The position numbers were made by a program, and so were the translations under genes. A stretch of DNA of 64,000 bases, taken from positions 434,001 through 498,000 of the forward strand of contig NZ_CP046315.1 in the NCBI RefSeq assembly GCF_009730335.1, read 5' to 3'. Source of the stretch: Schaalia odontolytica (lineage in GTDB: Bacteria; Actinomycetota; Actinomycetes; Actinomycetales; Actinomycetaceae). Shown here in pieces: positions 39,407 through 48,396 of this stretch (its first letter is position 1; each line of letters opens with the position of its first letter). A model generated the notes under the pieces. That model made no database searches, was not told the DNA's origin, and was given only the letters and a program-made list of their open reading frames with translations.

Positions 39407-40035
39407 ATGGGATCTCGTCGTCGTTTGACGCCGGGGTATCGTCGTGATGTTGCGACTCTCGAGTTGGATACGGGGTCTGCGATCGCGTCTGTGGCTCGGG
39501 ATTGAGGGCTGGGTGGAGTCGGTGGTGGGCCGGTGGGTCACACTCGAGCGCGTGCGGCGCCAGGCTGTGCGTGAGGGCCGTCCTGATCCACGCGAGATGG
39601 AAGCTGAGATCACTGCTGTGCGTCGGCGGGTGCGCGAGCTGGAGAAGGAGAATGAGTTTGTGGGAAAGCCAGCGCCTTCTTCGCGTCGCATCACCACAAC
39701 ACCAGCGGTTTGAACTGCTGAACTTGCAGAAGGCTTCCTCCTCGATCGCTGTGATGGCTCAGGTTTGAGGGGGCACGCGCGCAGGCTATGACGCGTGGAA
39801 ATACCGAGCGTCCTACACGGGGTGAGCGTGCGCTGGCGGGCAGGCGTGTGGATGAGGCGGTGGCCTGGGAACACGAGGTGTCGGGTGGCACGTATGGGGC
39901 TCCTCGCATCCGCCATGCTCTCATGCGCGGCGGTGTGGATGTGGGTGTGCGGGCGGTTACCACATCGATGCGCCGCCTGGGCCTCACAGGCCTGAACACG
40001 CGCCCGCGCCCGGCCAGGCCCCGGCGCGGCCTCAT
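39407..40035 (+). pseudogene. Second IS3-family transposase remnant (OrfA and start of OrfB, multiple frameshifts)
   Basis: OrfA begins MGSRRRLTPGYRRDVATLEL and meets TGA at 39503. It resumes in another frame (WVTLERVRRQAVREGRPDP, then VRELEKENEFVGK) and shifts again at about 39663 to read KASAFFASHHH. OrfB is detectable as FELLNLQKASSSIAVM, then AWKYRASYTG and GGTYGAPRIRHALMRGGVDV in three different frames, and ends by 40035 before any DDE catalytic domain. At least four disruptions make it inactive. Confidence 0.8.
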
Positions 40036-40757
40036 TGATTTCGCACGTAATTTGCCTGCGACTGTTTCAAACTATGAATTCATGTTGTTGGAATTCCAAT
40101 GTTTCGGTGCTTTGTTGAAAGCTCAGGCAATCGAATTACGTGCGACTATCTGGGGGTCTGGCCCCGCCGCCCCAGTAAGTTCGCATGCAATTCCTTCACG
40201 GGTGTTTCATAGTGTGAGGCTTGATTATTGGAATTGCATGCGGAATTGGGGAGGTCTTTTTTCCGTGGTTGAGCTTGTTGCTCAGGGGTATTGCACTACA
40301 TGCGCGGGCGATGCACTGCTTAGTTGCCAGTGCACTGCTGCGCTATCTGGTGCATTGGTTCTGTATCTAGTGCATCGCTTCGCTGTGGTGAAACTGGTGA
40401 CGCCTTTGCGACCTTGTGTGAGCGCTGGCTTGAAACCGGTGACGCCTTTGCGCGGGGAAAATGCTGGTTTTCCAGCTGTTGAGGGCTTGCAAAGGTGCTG
40501 GCGGTTTCATTGGTGAGCTCGGGGAAGCGAGCAGTGGTGTTGTTGGTTTCAATCTCGCCATGTTTGTACGTCCTGTGCGCGAAGTTTTTCGCGCCAAACG
40601 GCGCGTCCAGGTTTTGTAGCTGACGTGCGCCCTTCATGCCGGCAGGGGGTACGACACGAAGCCGTCGCACAGCGTGTCGCCGGTGTGTCGGACCCTCATG
40701 TAGTGCAAATCCCCAGCACAGGCATAACAAAACCGCCCGGCGCGCGGCTGGGCGGGG
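40036..40757. repeat. Gene-free, relatively A+T-rich region with short tandem and dispersed repeats
   Basis: No gene is supported. GGAATTGCATGCG motifs occur at 40181-40194 (inverted) and 40230-40248. About 40289-40388 contains five imperfect ~20-bp units each centred on TGCAC/TGCAT. AAACTGGTGACGCCTTTGCG at 40391-40410 recurs with one change at 40433-40452. It lies between the prophage/IS remnant and tRNA-Gly and may be prophage edge. Confidence 0.6.
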
Positions 40758-40760
40758 TGG

Positions 40761-40831
40761 AGCGGGCGACGGGAATCGAACCCGCCTCTGAAGCTTGGGA
40801 AGCTTCCATTCTACCGATGAACTACGCCCGC
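40761..40831 (-). tRNA. tRNA-Gly (anticodon TCC)
   Basis: A 71-nt tRNA: acceptor GCGGGCG/CGCCCGC, anticodon loop CTTCCCA, T-loop GGTTCGAATCC. CCA is encoded at 40758-40760. Its 3' end faces the prophage remnant. Confidence 0.95.
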
Positions 40832-41083
40832 AACTCATCGTCCCGAAGGAATCGACCTGTCGATCATATCGTCACGCCGGATAACAGTGCAACCTGCGTT
40901 GCTTGGGCATGGCGTGGGAGTGCTGGGCGGAGGGTGCGATGACGAGTCGTGGTGGCGGCGTCGGGAGGGGTGGGTGCGGCGTCGGGAGGGGGTGGGTGCG
41001 GCGTCGCCCGGCACTCAGCCTCTGTCCCATCCGCACGCTACCAGGCCCGATACACTGGGTTCGCCTGACTGATTGGAGTTCCC

Positions 41084-41503
41084 ATGCCTCGTCCCGTGGT
41101 GGCGGCCGCGATCGTTGATTCCCTGAGCGACCCCACGATGCTGCTCGCCTGCTCACGCGCCTACCCGCAGGAGCTGCGCGGCCAGTTCGAGCTGCCCGGC
41201 GGCAAGATTGAGGAAGGTGAGGACCCAACAGCCGCCCTCACGCGCGAGATCGCCGAGGAGCTTGGCGCCCGCCTGACGATCGGCGAACGCGTGTGCCCCG
41301 AGGGCGGTCAGTGGTGGCCGATCCTGGGCGGGCGCATCATGGGCGTATGGCTCGCCGAGGTGGCGGCCGGCTCGCCCGCACCGCGCGCGAGTGCGTCGCA
41401 CCTTGAGGCCAGGTGGGTGCCCCTCGCGGACCTCGCTGCGCTTCCGTGGATCGTCGCCGACCTGCCGATTGTCGAGGCCGTGGTCGCCCGCTGCGCTCGC
41501 TGA
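41084..41503 (+). CDS. NUDIX hydrolase (MutT-like)
   Basis: The 139-residue protein has the Nudix box GGKIEEGEDP then TAALTREIAEELGA (GX5EX7REUXEEXGU intact, residues ~39-61). Such enzymes hydrolyse nucleoside diphosphate derivatives. MutT-type sanitising of oxidised nucleotides is likely from the size and the WVPLADLAALPW-type C-terminus, but is not proven. GGAG precedes ATG 41084. Confidence 0.88.
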   Translation: MPRPVVAAAIVDSLSDPTMLLACSRAYPQELRGQFELPGGKIEEGEDPTAALTREIAEELGARLTIGERVCPEGGQWWPILGGRIMGVWLAEVAAGSPAPRASASHLEARWVPLADLAALPWIVADLPIVEAVVARCAR

Positions 41504-41646
41504 CAGTGCGGCGTTGCGCTTGGGGTGTGGGACCCGGCAACGGGTGTACGTGCGCGTCGTGAGCAGTGTCGTTGCGTGAACATGCAGTTCACTCCGCACG
41601 CTCTCCCATTTGACGACACATAGGGGCAAGATGTCAGAATAAGCGC

Positions 41647-42285
41647 ATGCCGAAGATTATTGGCGAGTCCCTCGCCTCTCACCGCGAGCTGACTCGCACG
41701 CGCCTGTTTGAGGCGCTCGGGTCGTTGATGGCCGAGCAGGCCTTCGAGTCGATCACCATGAGTCAGATCGCTGAGCGTGCGGGCGTTGGTCGCACGGCCG
41801 TCTATAACCATTTTGCGGACAAGGAAGTGCTCCTGCTGGCCTACATGCGGCAGGTGACCGAAGAGTTCGCGCGGGTGCTGACGGAACGTCTCGACTCTGA
41901 GCCGGATCCGCTCATGCGTCTGCGCCTCTACATCCGCGCGCACCTGCAGATGATTAGCCGCTACCACGTCAAGGCCGGGACGGGCCTGCGTCGTCAGATG
42001 TCGGGCCAGGGCGCCTCGCATCTGCATGATCACGCGGGGATCGTCGGAGAGCTCCTCATTGGGATCCTCGACGAGGCCATGGAGCGCGGGCTGATCGTCG
42101 AGCAGAACACACTGGGCGCGGTGCACCTGATTCATGCGACGCTGCAGGGGCAGCGTCTGCCTCAGGATCCGGCGCATCGTGAGTCTGCACTATTGTTGGT
42201 TGAGACCTTCATCTTGCGAGGCCTGGGCGCTTCAGAGGAGAATGTGCATCAGGTCACCGCTTCCTCTCTCGTTTTGGGGGAATAG
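41647..42285 (+). CDS. TetR-family transcriptional regulator
   Basis: The 212-residue protein has an N-terminal TetR helix-turn-helix (LMAEQAFESITMSQIAERAG then VGRTAVYNHFADKEVLL) and a helical ligand/dimer domain. TTGACG at about 41611 with CAGAAT 18 bp downstream could be its promoter, leaving almost no leader. Targets are unknown. The next gene is trxA in the same direction. Confidence 0.9.
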   Translation: MPKIIGESLASHRELTRTRLFEALGSLMAEQAFESITMSQIAERAGVGRTAVYNHFADKEVLLLAYMRQVTEEFARVLTERLDSEPDPLMRLRLYIRAHLQMISRYHVKAGTGLRRQMSGQGASHLHDHAGIVGELLIGILDEAMERGLIVEQNTLGAVHLIHATLQGQRLPQDPAHRESALLLVETFILRGLGASEENVHQVTASSLVLGE

Positions 42286-42379
42286 AGGACGCGTCGCGCC
42301 CGTTGAATCGTATAGTTCACTCAGGGGCTTTTGCCCCGACCAACAGACCGGTGACAGTGCCGGCGATAATAGGAGAAAC

Positions 42380-42757
42380 ATGGCTACCGTTACCCTCACA
42401 CAGGAGAACTTCGAGCAGACCGTTTCCGCCGGCGGTATCGTCCTGGTGGATTTCTGGGCGACTTGGTGCGGCCCGTGCCGTCAGTTCGGCCCCATCTTCG
42501 AAGAGGCCTCCGAGAAGTACCCGGACATCGTGTTCGGCAAGGTCGATACGGATGATCAGCAGCAGATGGCGATGGCCGCTCAGATCACCTCGATCCCGAC
42601 CCTGATGGTCTTCCGCGACGGCATCGTCGTGTTCCGTCAGTCTGGCGCTCTGCCGCTGTCCGCGCTCGAGGACCTGATTTCCCAGGTGCAGAACCTCGAC
42701 ATGGATGAGGTTCGCAAGCAGATCGCCGAGATTGAGGCTGAAGAATCTGCCGAGTGA
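42380..42757 (+). CDS. trxA: Thioredoxin
   Basis: The 125-residue protein has the redox motif WATWCGPCRQF and the cis-Pro segment ITSIPTLMVF. AGGAGAAAC precedes ATG 42380. A ~20-residue acidic C-terminal extension (MDEVRKQIAEIEAEE) goes beyond the usual ~105-110 residues. It reduces disulfides in cytoplasmic proteins. Confidence 0.95.
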   Translation: MATVTLTQENFEQTVSAGGIVLVDFWATWCGPCRQFGPIFEEASEKYPDIVFGKVDTDDQQQMAMAAQITSIPTLMVFRDGIVVFRQSGALPLSALEDLISQVQNLDMDEVRKQIAEIEAEESAE

Positions 42758-42767
42758 TGAGCTCGTG

Positions 42768-42802
42768 AAAAGGCCCCGAGGCGCGTTGCTTCGGGGCCTT
42801 TT
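42768..42802 (+). terminator. Rho-independent terminator after trxA
   Basis: AAAAGGCCCCGA pairs with TCGGGGCCTTTT. The symmetric A/T flanks also serve the convergent acetyltransferase gene. Confidence 0.9.
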
Positions 42803-42818
42803 CGTTTGTGGTAGCGGT

Positions 42819-43373
42819 TCATTCGCTTGGGAGATGCGCCGGTCGGCGGGTGATCAGTTCGTAGTCGGCGTGGTCTCCCACCATGAACGAGTAGTCGCCG
42901 ACGATCTCAAATCCGTGGCGCGCGTAGAAGCGTTGTGCCCCGTAGTTTTCGCTCCACACGCCGATCCACAGGGTGCGCGGACCGTCGCGTTCGAGCCACT
43001 CAAGCGCTGTGGTGAGCAGAGCTGTCCCGCGGCCGCCGCCCTGGTGTCCCTGCAGGATGTAGAGGCGCTGAATTTCCCCGTCGCCGGGCGCGACCTCGGG
43101 GTGGGGTAGGTGCGCGGGGCATGCGGTCACGTAGCCGATCGGGGCTTGGGGCGCCGACGAGGCCGGGGCTTCGTCGCTCGGATCGTCGAAGAGGAGCCAC
43201 GTCGCCCGGTGTGGGTCCTCGAGTTCGGCGCGCAGGACGGTGGGGGAGTAGGCCTCGTCGAGGAAGGCCTCCAGGTCACCGGGATCGTAGAGGTGCCCGA
43301 AGGTCTGCGTGAAGCAGGTGCGCGAGAGGGTGGAGAGTGCCTCGGCGTCTGCGGGGGTGGCGCGGCGGATCAT
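42819..43373 (-). CDS. GNAT-family N-acetyltransferase
   Basis: The 184-residue protein starts MIRRATPADAEAL at ATG 43373, behind AAAGG. It has the acetyl-CoA-binding loop LQGHQGGGRGTALL and the late GAQRFYARHGFEIVGD of GNAT enzymes. Residues ~73-85 (SDEAPASSAPQAP) form a linker encoded partly by an exact copy of the dispersed repeat (43156-43169). Substrate is unknown. Confidence 0.87.
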   Translation of the reverse strand: MIRRATPADAEALSTLSRTCFTQTFGHLYDPGDLEAFLDEAYSPTVLRAELEDPHRATWLLFDDPSDEAPASSAPQAPIGYVTACPAHLPHPEVAPGDGEIQRLYILQGHQGGGRGTALLTTALEWLERDGPRTLWIGVWSENYGAQRFYARHGFEIVGDYSFMVGDHADYELITRRPAHLPSE

Positions 43374-43536
43374 GGCTGCCTTTCGTCGGTTTGTTACCCA
43401 TCGTAGGGGCGAGGGGGCGCGGCGCCCAGCCGGCGGGACAGAACCTGAGAAAACCCTGAAAGGACGGGGGTAGCGTTGCTGCATGAATGAGGCGCACCTT
43501 ACAATCGAGTGACGCCGTTCATCAAAGGAGACGCAC

Positions 43537-44613
43537 GTGGCACACAAGACCCGCACCGCCCAGGTGCTCGACATTGTCAAGGTTCTCGCGTGGGTAGTCA
43601 TCGCGGTGGCCTTGGTGAAGTTCGCGTTCTTCCCCGCCGTTCAAGAGGATGAGGGCAGCGACGGGATGGACCCGGGCGGTAACTTCGGGCAGATGACGAT
43701 CGAGGTGGGCCGCGCGGACATCACGAATACAGTGAGCGTGACGGGGACGATCCAGGCCGATGAGCCGGTAGTGGCGCGCGCGACCTTGGACGGCAACGTC
43801 GTGCGCACATTCGTCAACGACGGCGACAAGATTGCCAAGGGTGACGCCATCGTCCAGATCCGCAAGGACTTCCCCGGCGAGACCCGCCAGGTCACCGACG
43901 AGGAAGGCAACGTGAGCGTCGAGACCGCGGAGCCGACCTACAAGTTCGAGACCGTCGTGTCCCCCGGTGACGGCACGGTGTCGACGGGCGTGCTGGTCGG
44001 CCAGCAGTTCGCGATCGGCGACACGGTCGCGACTGTCGCCCCCGCGACCTTCTCTGCGGTCGCCTCCCTGAGCGCGGACCAGATGTACCGCCTCCAGGAT
44101 GCCCCGTCGACCGCGACCGTCACCATTAAGAACGGCCCCGCACCCTTCGAGTGCACGGGTGTCAAGCTGGTGAGCCCGACCGGCAAGGCGCAGGACCCGA
44201 AGTCGAACGCTGGGTCCGATAACGGGGCCTCGTCCTCGACGGACCTGAAGGCTCGCTGCGCGATCCCTTCCGATCAGACGGTGTTCGCTGGCCTGCAGGT
44301 GACCCTCGAGATGACGGCCGGCTCGGCGACGGGCGTCCTCGCGGTGCCGATCTCCGCGGTCGAGGGACGCTACCAGTCCGGCACCGTCTACCTGCCGACC
44401 TCCGACCCCTCCAAGCCTGAAAAGCGTGCGGTGACCCTGGGGATCACGGACGGAAAGATGGTCGAGGTGAAGGAAGGGCTCACGGAGGGCGAGGAGATCC
44501 TTGAGTTCACCCCGACCTCGAACAAGGACAACCAGGACGGTCAGACCGGCCCCTATGGCGGCATGGACTCCGGCATGGCCGGGGGCTCGGGCGACTCGGC
44601 GGGCACGCAATGA
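43537..44613 (+). CDS. Membrane-fusion (MacA/HlyD-type) efflux adaptor
   Basis: The 358-residue protein starts at GTG 43537 after AAAGGAG. A membrane segment (VLAWVVIAVALVKFAFF) is followed by an extracytoplasmic lipoyl/beta-barrel adaptor (TVSVTGTIQADEPVVARATL, NDGDKIAKGDAIVQIRK, VVSPGDGTVSTGVLVGQQ). It ends in a Gly/Asp-rich tail. It is translationally coupled (ATGA) to the ATPase gene, so it forms a MacAB-like tripartite-type exporter without an outer-membrane part. Confidence 0.85.
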   Translation: MAHKTRTAQVLDIVKVLAWVVIAVALVKFAFFPAVQEDEGSDGMDPGGNFGQMTIEVGRADITNTVSVTGTIQADEPVVARATLDGNVVRTFVNDGDKIAKGDAIVQIRKDFPGETRQVTDEEGNVSVETAEPTYKFETVVSPGDGTVSTGVLVGQQFAIGDTVATVAPATFSAVASLSADQMYRLQDAPSTATVTIKNGPAPFECTGVKLVSPTGKAQDPKSNAGSDNGASSSTDLKARCAIPSDQTVFAGLQVTLEMTAGSATGVLAVPISAVEGRYQSGTVYLPTSDPSKPEKRAVTLGITDGKMVEVKEGLTEGEEILEFTPTSNKDNQDGQTGPYGGMDSGMAGGSGDSAGTQ

Positions 44614-45371
44614 GTCTCGTGTGCCTGCGGGATGTCATCCGCACGGTGACCCTGCCTGACGGGGACGACTTGCACATTCTGCGCGGCGTCAACCTGGACG
44701 TCGCCCAGGGCGAGCACGTCTCCATCGTGGGCCGCTCGGGCACGGGCAAGTCCACGATGCTCAACATCATCGGTCTCCTGGACGCCCCCACTTCGGGCAC
44801 GTACGAGCTGGACGGCGTGGACACGACGCGCCTGGGGGAGGGGCGCCGCGCGCGGATGCGCGGAGAAGATTTCGGCTTCGTGTTCCAGCAGTTCAACATC
44901 TTTTCGGCGCGCACGGCCGCCGAAAACGTCGAGGTTCCCCTCCTGTACGCACCCGGCCCGCAGCTGCTGCGTCGGCGTTCGATCGCCGTCGACATGCTCG
45001 AGCGCGTGGGCCTGGGTGAGCGCGCAGACTCCTACCCGGGAGAGATGAGTGGCGGCGAGCAGCAGCGCATCGCGATCGCGCGCGCCCTCGTGCGCCGCCC
45101 GCGCGTCATCCTCGCCGACGAGCCGACGGGTGCCCTCGACCCGGACACAGGCGGCGTCGTCATGGCCCTCCTCGAGGAGGTCGCCCGCGAGTCCAACGCT
45201 GCCCTCATCGTTATCACGCACGACATGGCCGTGGCAGTGCGGGCGCAGCGCGCCTACGAGCTCTACGACGGCACGCTGCACGAGGTCGAGGATCCCTCCG
45301 CGCTCACCCAACGCGCGGAGGCCGGGCACTCGGGTGACGAGGCTGTGGCTGGGCAGGAGGGTGAGCAGTGA
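44610..45371 (+). CDS. ABC transporter ATP-binding protein (MacB/LolD type)
   Basis: The 253-residue ATPase has Walker A GRSGTGKSTM, the Q-loop FVFQQFN, signature MSGGEQQRIAIARAL, Walker B VILADEPTGALD and H-loop VITHD. These are all intact. It belongs to the MacB/LolD/FtsE-like family. It overlaps both neighbours by 4 bp. A variant GACGAGGCTGTGGC repeat lies near its end (45334). Confidence 0.93.
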   Translation: MSLVCLRDVIRTVTLPDGDDLHILRGVNLDVAQGEHVSIVGRSGTGKSTMLNIIGLLDAPTSGTYELDGVDTTRLGEGRRARMRGEDFGFVFQQFNIFSARTAAENVEVPLLYAPGPQLLRRRSIAVDMLERVGLGERADSYPGEMSGGEQQRIAIARALVRRPRVILADEPTGALDPDTGGVVMALLEEVARESNAALIVITHDMAVAVRAQRAYELYDGTLHEVEDPSALTQRAEAGHSGDEAVAGQEGEQ

Positions 45372-46699
45372 ACGCTGTCAGTCAGATCCTGGGCGCTCTC
45401 ATCGAGGCCTGGGGCGAGGTCAAAGTACAGAAGGCGCGCGTCGTCCTCTCCCTCGTAGGCGTGGTCGCGGCTGTGGCCGCCATGACGATCGTTATCGCGC
45501 TCGGTGACCTGCTCCTGCAGTCCTCGCGCGAATTGGCGGAACTGTACGAGGGTCGCTCCGTTACCCTGCGCCTAACCCCCGAAAGCTCCTCGGCCTCCTT
45601 GGAGGGGCCGTCAGCGAACGGCTCGTACCAGGACGCCTCTGATCCCGCCGCGGCCACTGGCGCGCAGACCGCGAAGCGTCCCGACGAGAAGGACACGCTC
45701 GGTGAGGCCATGGGCACCCTGGCCGAGCGCGCGGACATTCACTACTGGTCGCGTTTTTCCAGTGGTGGTGGGGATATCGTCGAGACTCGACAGGCCCGCT
45801 CCAGCGGACAATTCCGCGGCTATCCCCTGACGAAGATCGGCGACATGGTTGACGGCGTCGCGTTCCAGGGCGTGGACCCCTCCTATGCGGTCATCTACCG
45901 CACCCGCATGCTTGCGGGACGCTGGGTCGAGAGCAGTGATGCCGACCAGCGCCTGATTCCTGTCGTCATTTCGCAGACTCTCTGGGATCAGCTGGGGCGC
46001 GCCCCTATCGATCAGGTGCCGATCGTCCTGCATACGAGCGACGGCATCGCGATGCGCGTCGTCGGTGTCACCAAGTCGAAGAGCTCCTTCGACATGCCGA
46101 CCGTGTTCGCGCATTACGACGCGGCGCGCGTCTCCTTCCCGCAGATGAACTCCCCTGCCATGATTGCGTGGGTGGGCACCGAGAATGCCGACCAGGCTCG
46201 CGAGACCCTGCCGCGCGCCCTGGCCTCGATCCTCGGCGAGGGGTGGAAGGTCTCCATCTCCGGCGGTGAGCATGAGGATATCGGCGAGGAACAGCTCGGC
46301 ACGATCTCCAACGTCATCATGGTGATCGGCGGCATCATTGTGTTCCTGGGTGCCCTGGGCCTGCTCAACGTCGCGATCGTGACCGTGCGCCAGCGTGTGC
46401 GCGAGATCGGCATCCGCCGCGCCGTCGGTGCCTCCGCGGCGCGTGTCTTCTTCGCCGTCTTCATGGAGTCGGTCGTCGCCACCTTCGTCGCGGGCGTCAT
46501 TGGCGTGGGTATCGCGGTCGTCGTCGTCCGATTCCTGCCCCTGGAGGCGCTCGGCATCACCCTGAGCGACACCCCGGCCTTCCCCGCCGGCGCCGCCATC
46601 GCCGGCGTCGCCATCTCCACGAGCATCGGCGCCCTGTGCGGCATCATCCCGGCACTCGCGGCCGTGCGCATCAAGCCGATCGACGCGATCCGCTACTGA
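45368..46699 (+). CDS. ABC transporter permease (MacB/FtsX-like)
   Basis: The 443-residue protein starts at GTG 45368. It has an N-terminal membrane helix (VVLSLVGVVAAVAAMTIVIA), a large periplasmic-type domain, and three C-terminal helices containing ALGLLNVAIVTVRQRVREIG and RRAVGASAARVFFAV, the FtsX/MacB permease signature. With the preceding genes it would export a peptide, lipid or antibiotic. No cargo gene is adjacent. A repeat element starts just after the stop. Confidence 0.9.
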   Translation: MNAVSQILGALIEAWGEVKVQKARVVLSLVGVVAAVAAMTIVIALGDLLLQSSRELAELYEGRSVTLRLTPESSSASLEGPSANGSYQDASDPAAATGAQTAKRPDEKDTLGEAMGTLAERADIHYWSRFSSGGGDIVETRQARSSGQFRGYPLTKIGDMVDGVAFQGVDPSYAVIYRTRMLAGRWVESSDADQRLIPVVISQTLWDQLGRAPIDQVPIVLHTSDGIAMRVVGVTKSKSSFDMPTVFAHYDAARVSFPQMNSPAMIAWVGTENADQARETLPRALASILGEGWKVSISGGEHEDIGEEQLGTISNVIMVIGGIIVFLGALGLLNVAIVTVRQRVREIGIRRAVGASAARVFFAVFMESVVATFVAGVIGVGIAVVVVRFLPLEALGITLSDTPAFPAGAAIAGVAISTSIGALCGIIPALAAVRIKPIDAIRY

Positions 46700-46776
46700 T
46701 TCACTGACGAGGTCGTGGGTGCCTCCCGGGTCCGCGCGCGGTGGGCATGGGGTGCCCCGGCCCCGTCCTATGAGTG

Positions 46777-47700
46777 TTAGCGGGGGAGCGTGACGCGCTT
46801 GGTGTCCTCGTTGTAGACGATCATGCCTTCCTTCAGGAGTGCCCGGTAGACGCGGGTGGGCTGGTAGCGGTCGCCCCCATCGATGTGGGCGGCGTCGAGG
46901 ACTTTGCGTTTGGTGAGGCCGTCGGTGCCCTCGAAGTGGGCGGTGCGCAGTGCCTTCATGATGCGTCCGCGCGCCTGGCGGTCGGTGCCCGCGTAGGGCT
47001 GGGGCGTGGGACGCTTCTCGTCCTTGGGGAATCCGGCGGCGGCCCACGCGCAGTTGTCGTGGATCGTGCATTCGTCGCAGGAGGGACTGAGCTGCGAGCA
47101 GACCAGGGCCCCGAATTCCATGAGAGACAAACTGACCTCGGCCGCTTTGTGCCCATCTTCGGGCAACATTGCGTCGGCCCGCATCGTTTCCGCTTTCGAG
47201 GGCGTGGTATGGGGAGGAAACTCCCGGCCGTCCAGAAATCTGACCAGCACGCGACGCACGTTCGTGTCTAGGACCGGCACTCGGATTCCGTGGCGGAAAG
47301 CGAGCAGCGCGGATGCGGTGTAGGTGCCGACGCCCGGCAGGAGCGTCAGCTCCTTGAGGGAGAGGGGGACCTCGCCGCCGTGCTTCTCAACGATCGCGGC
47401 TGCGCAGGCCTTGAGACGCAGGGCGCGGGAAGGGTATCCGAGGTTTGCCCAGGCAACGATGATGTCGGCGGAGGAAGCGGCCGCCACGTCCGCCGGCGTG
47501 GGCCAGCGTTCCATCCATTCGAGCCAGATCGGCTGGACGCGCGCGATGGGTGTCTGCTGGCTCATGATCTCAAAGACGAGGGTCCCCCAGTCAGAGACGT
47601 CGGCTGCGCGCATTGGTAGGTCGCGCTTGTGCGTCGCGAACCAATGGGGCAGGTCGCAGTGGAGTGCTCGTGTGGCCTCCGCCGATGGATTTATGAACAC
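46777..47700 (-). CDS. mutY: A/G-specific adenine glycosylase (MutY-like)
   Basis: The 307-residue base-excision enzyme removes A opposite 8-oxoG. The catalytic Glu is in EIMSQQTPIARV, the helix-hairpin-helix is LPGVGTYTASALLAF and the catalytic Asp is in PVLDTNVRRVL. The 4Fe-4S cluster is CSQLSPSCDECTIHDNC (Cx6Cx2Cx5C). The C-terminal 8-oxoG-recognition domain is short or degenerate, as in other actinobacterial MutY. It is divergent from the TM2 gene across a markedly A+T-rich 166-bp gap. Confidence 0.9.
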   Translation of the reverse strand: MFINPSAEATRALHCDLPHWFATHKRDLPMRAADVSDWGTLVFEIMSQQTPIARVQPIWLEWMERWPTPADVAAASSADIIVAWANLGYPSRALRLKACAAAIVEKHGGEVPLSLKELTLLPGVGTYTASALLAFRHGIRVPVLDTNVRRVLVRFLDGREFPPHTTPSKAETMRADAMLPEDGHKAAEVSLSLMEFGALVCSQLSPSCDECTIHDNCAWAAAGFPKDEKRPTPQPYAGTDRQARGRIMKALRTAHFEGTDGLTKRKVLDAAHIDGGDRYQPTRVYRALLKEGMIVYNEDTKRVTLPR

Positions 47701-47866
47701 TCAGTCAGTCTATGGAACAAAACTTCATCGTGATGAACGAAAGGAATTATGCTGTGATCTGCTCCATAATAACGGATGGATATTGTACAAAATCAGAAGG
47801 TTCCGCTAGTCTTACCATGCTTTCAAAAATGCCCTTATGGGCTCCCATCAACGCATAGGAGGCACT

Positions 47867-48181
47867 ATGTCCGCTCCTCAGCAGCCCGTCTTCAATCAGC
47901 CTGCGCAGGGCAAGTCCCGTATCGTCGCCGGCCTGCTCAACCTGTTCCTCGGCGCCCTCGGCGCCGGTGAGTTCTTCCTCGGCTACACCCAGTACGGCAT
48001 CTACAAGCTCGTCATCTCCATCGCGTTCATCGTGCTGGGCTTCCTGGATCTCGGCTTCATCTCGACCCTTATCGGCCTGCTCAACTACGTGTGGTGGGTC
48101 GCTCTGCTCGCCATGGCCGTCCTGACCTTCATGGGCAAGTGGATCTACGAGAAGGACGCCAGCGGCGTTCCTACCGTCTGA
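47867..48181 (+). CDS. TM2 domain protein
   Basis: The 104-residue protein starts at ATG 47867 after AGGAGG. It has a TM2 domain: RIVAGLLNLFLGALGAGEFF, LGYTQYGIYK, then a second hydrophobic stretch and a third helix. Function of bacterial TM2 proteins is poorly known. A second TM2 gene follows. Confidence 0.85.
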   Translation: MSAPQQPVFNQPAQGKSRIVAGLLNLFLGALGAGEFFLGYTQYGIYKLVISIAFIVLGFLDLGFISTLIGLLNYVWWVALLAMAVLTFMGKWIYEKDASGVPTV

Positions 48182-48225
48182 GTTGTGTTCATGCGCACAG
48201 TGGGTGCGCGTGAGTAACCTCGAGC

Positions 48226-48254
48226 GCGGGGCCCGGCATTATGCCGGGCCCCGC
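48226..48254 (+). terminator. Terminator hairpin between the TM2 genes
   Basis: GCGGGGCCCGGCAT and ATGCCGGGCCCCGC are complementary across a single T, followed by ACCTTTTCT. Confidence 0.85.
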
Positions 48255-48396
48255 ACCTTTTCTCCGACCGGGTGGTGTTCTCCGGGATTGATCAGGGGGG
48301 TATCGGGGATGGACTGGGTATCGCCAAGTGCCGACCGCACGCTACCCTGTACCGGTACGGCCATTTCGGCCCCCACGTCTATCGAAAGGCTTTCCC

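Larger units (their letters stand above)
37559..40035. mobile_element. Decayed prophage invaded by IS3-family fragments
   Basis: The region holds, in order, a terminase C-terminal fragment, an EXLDI-type gene on the opposite strand, a portal gene truncated near its middle, an IS3-type OrfA fragment with a stop, and a second IS3-type element broken by several frameshifts. The gene order terminase-portal fits a tailed-phage packaging module. It lies on the 3' side of a tRNA-Gly at 40761-40831, a typical integration site. Integrase, capsid, tail and lysis genes are absent. Confidence 0.8.
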
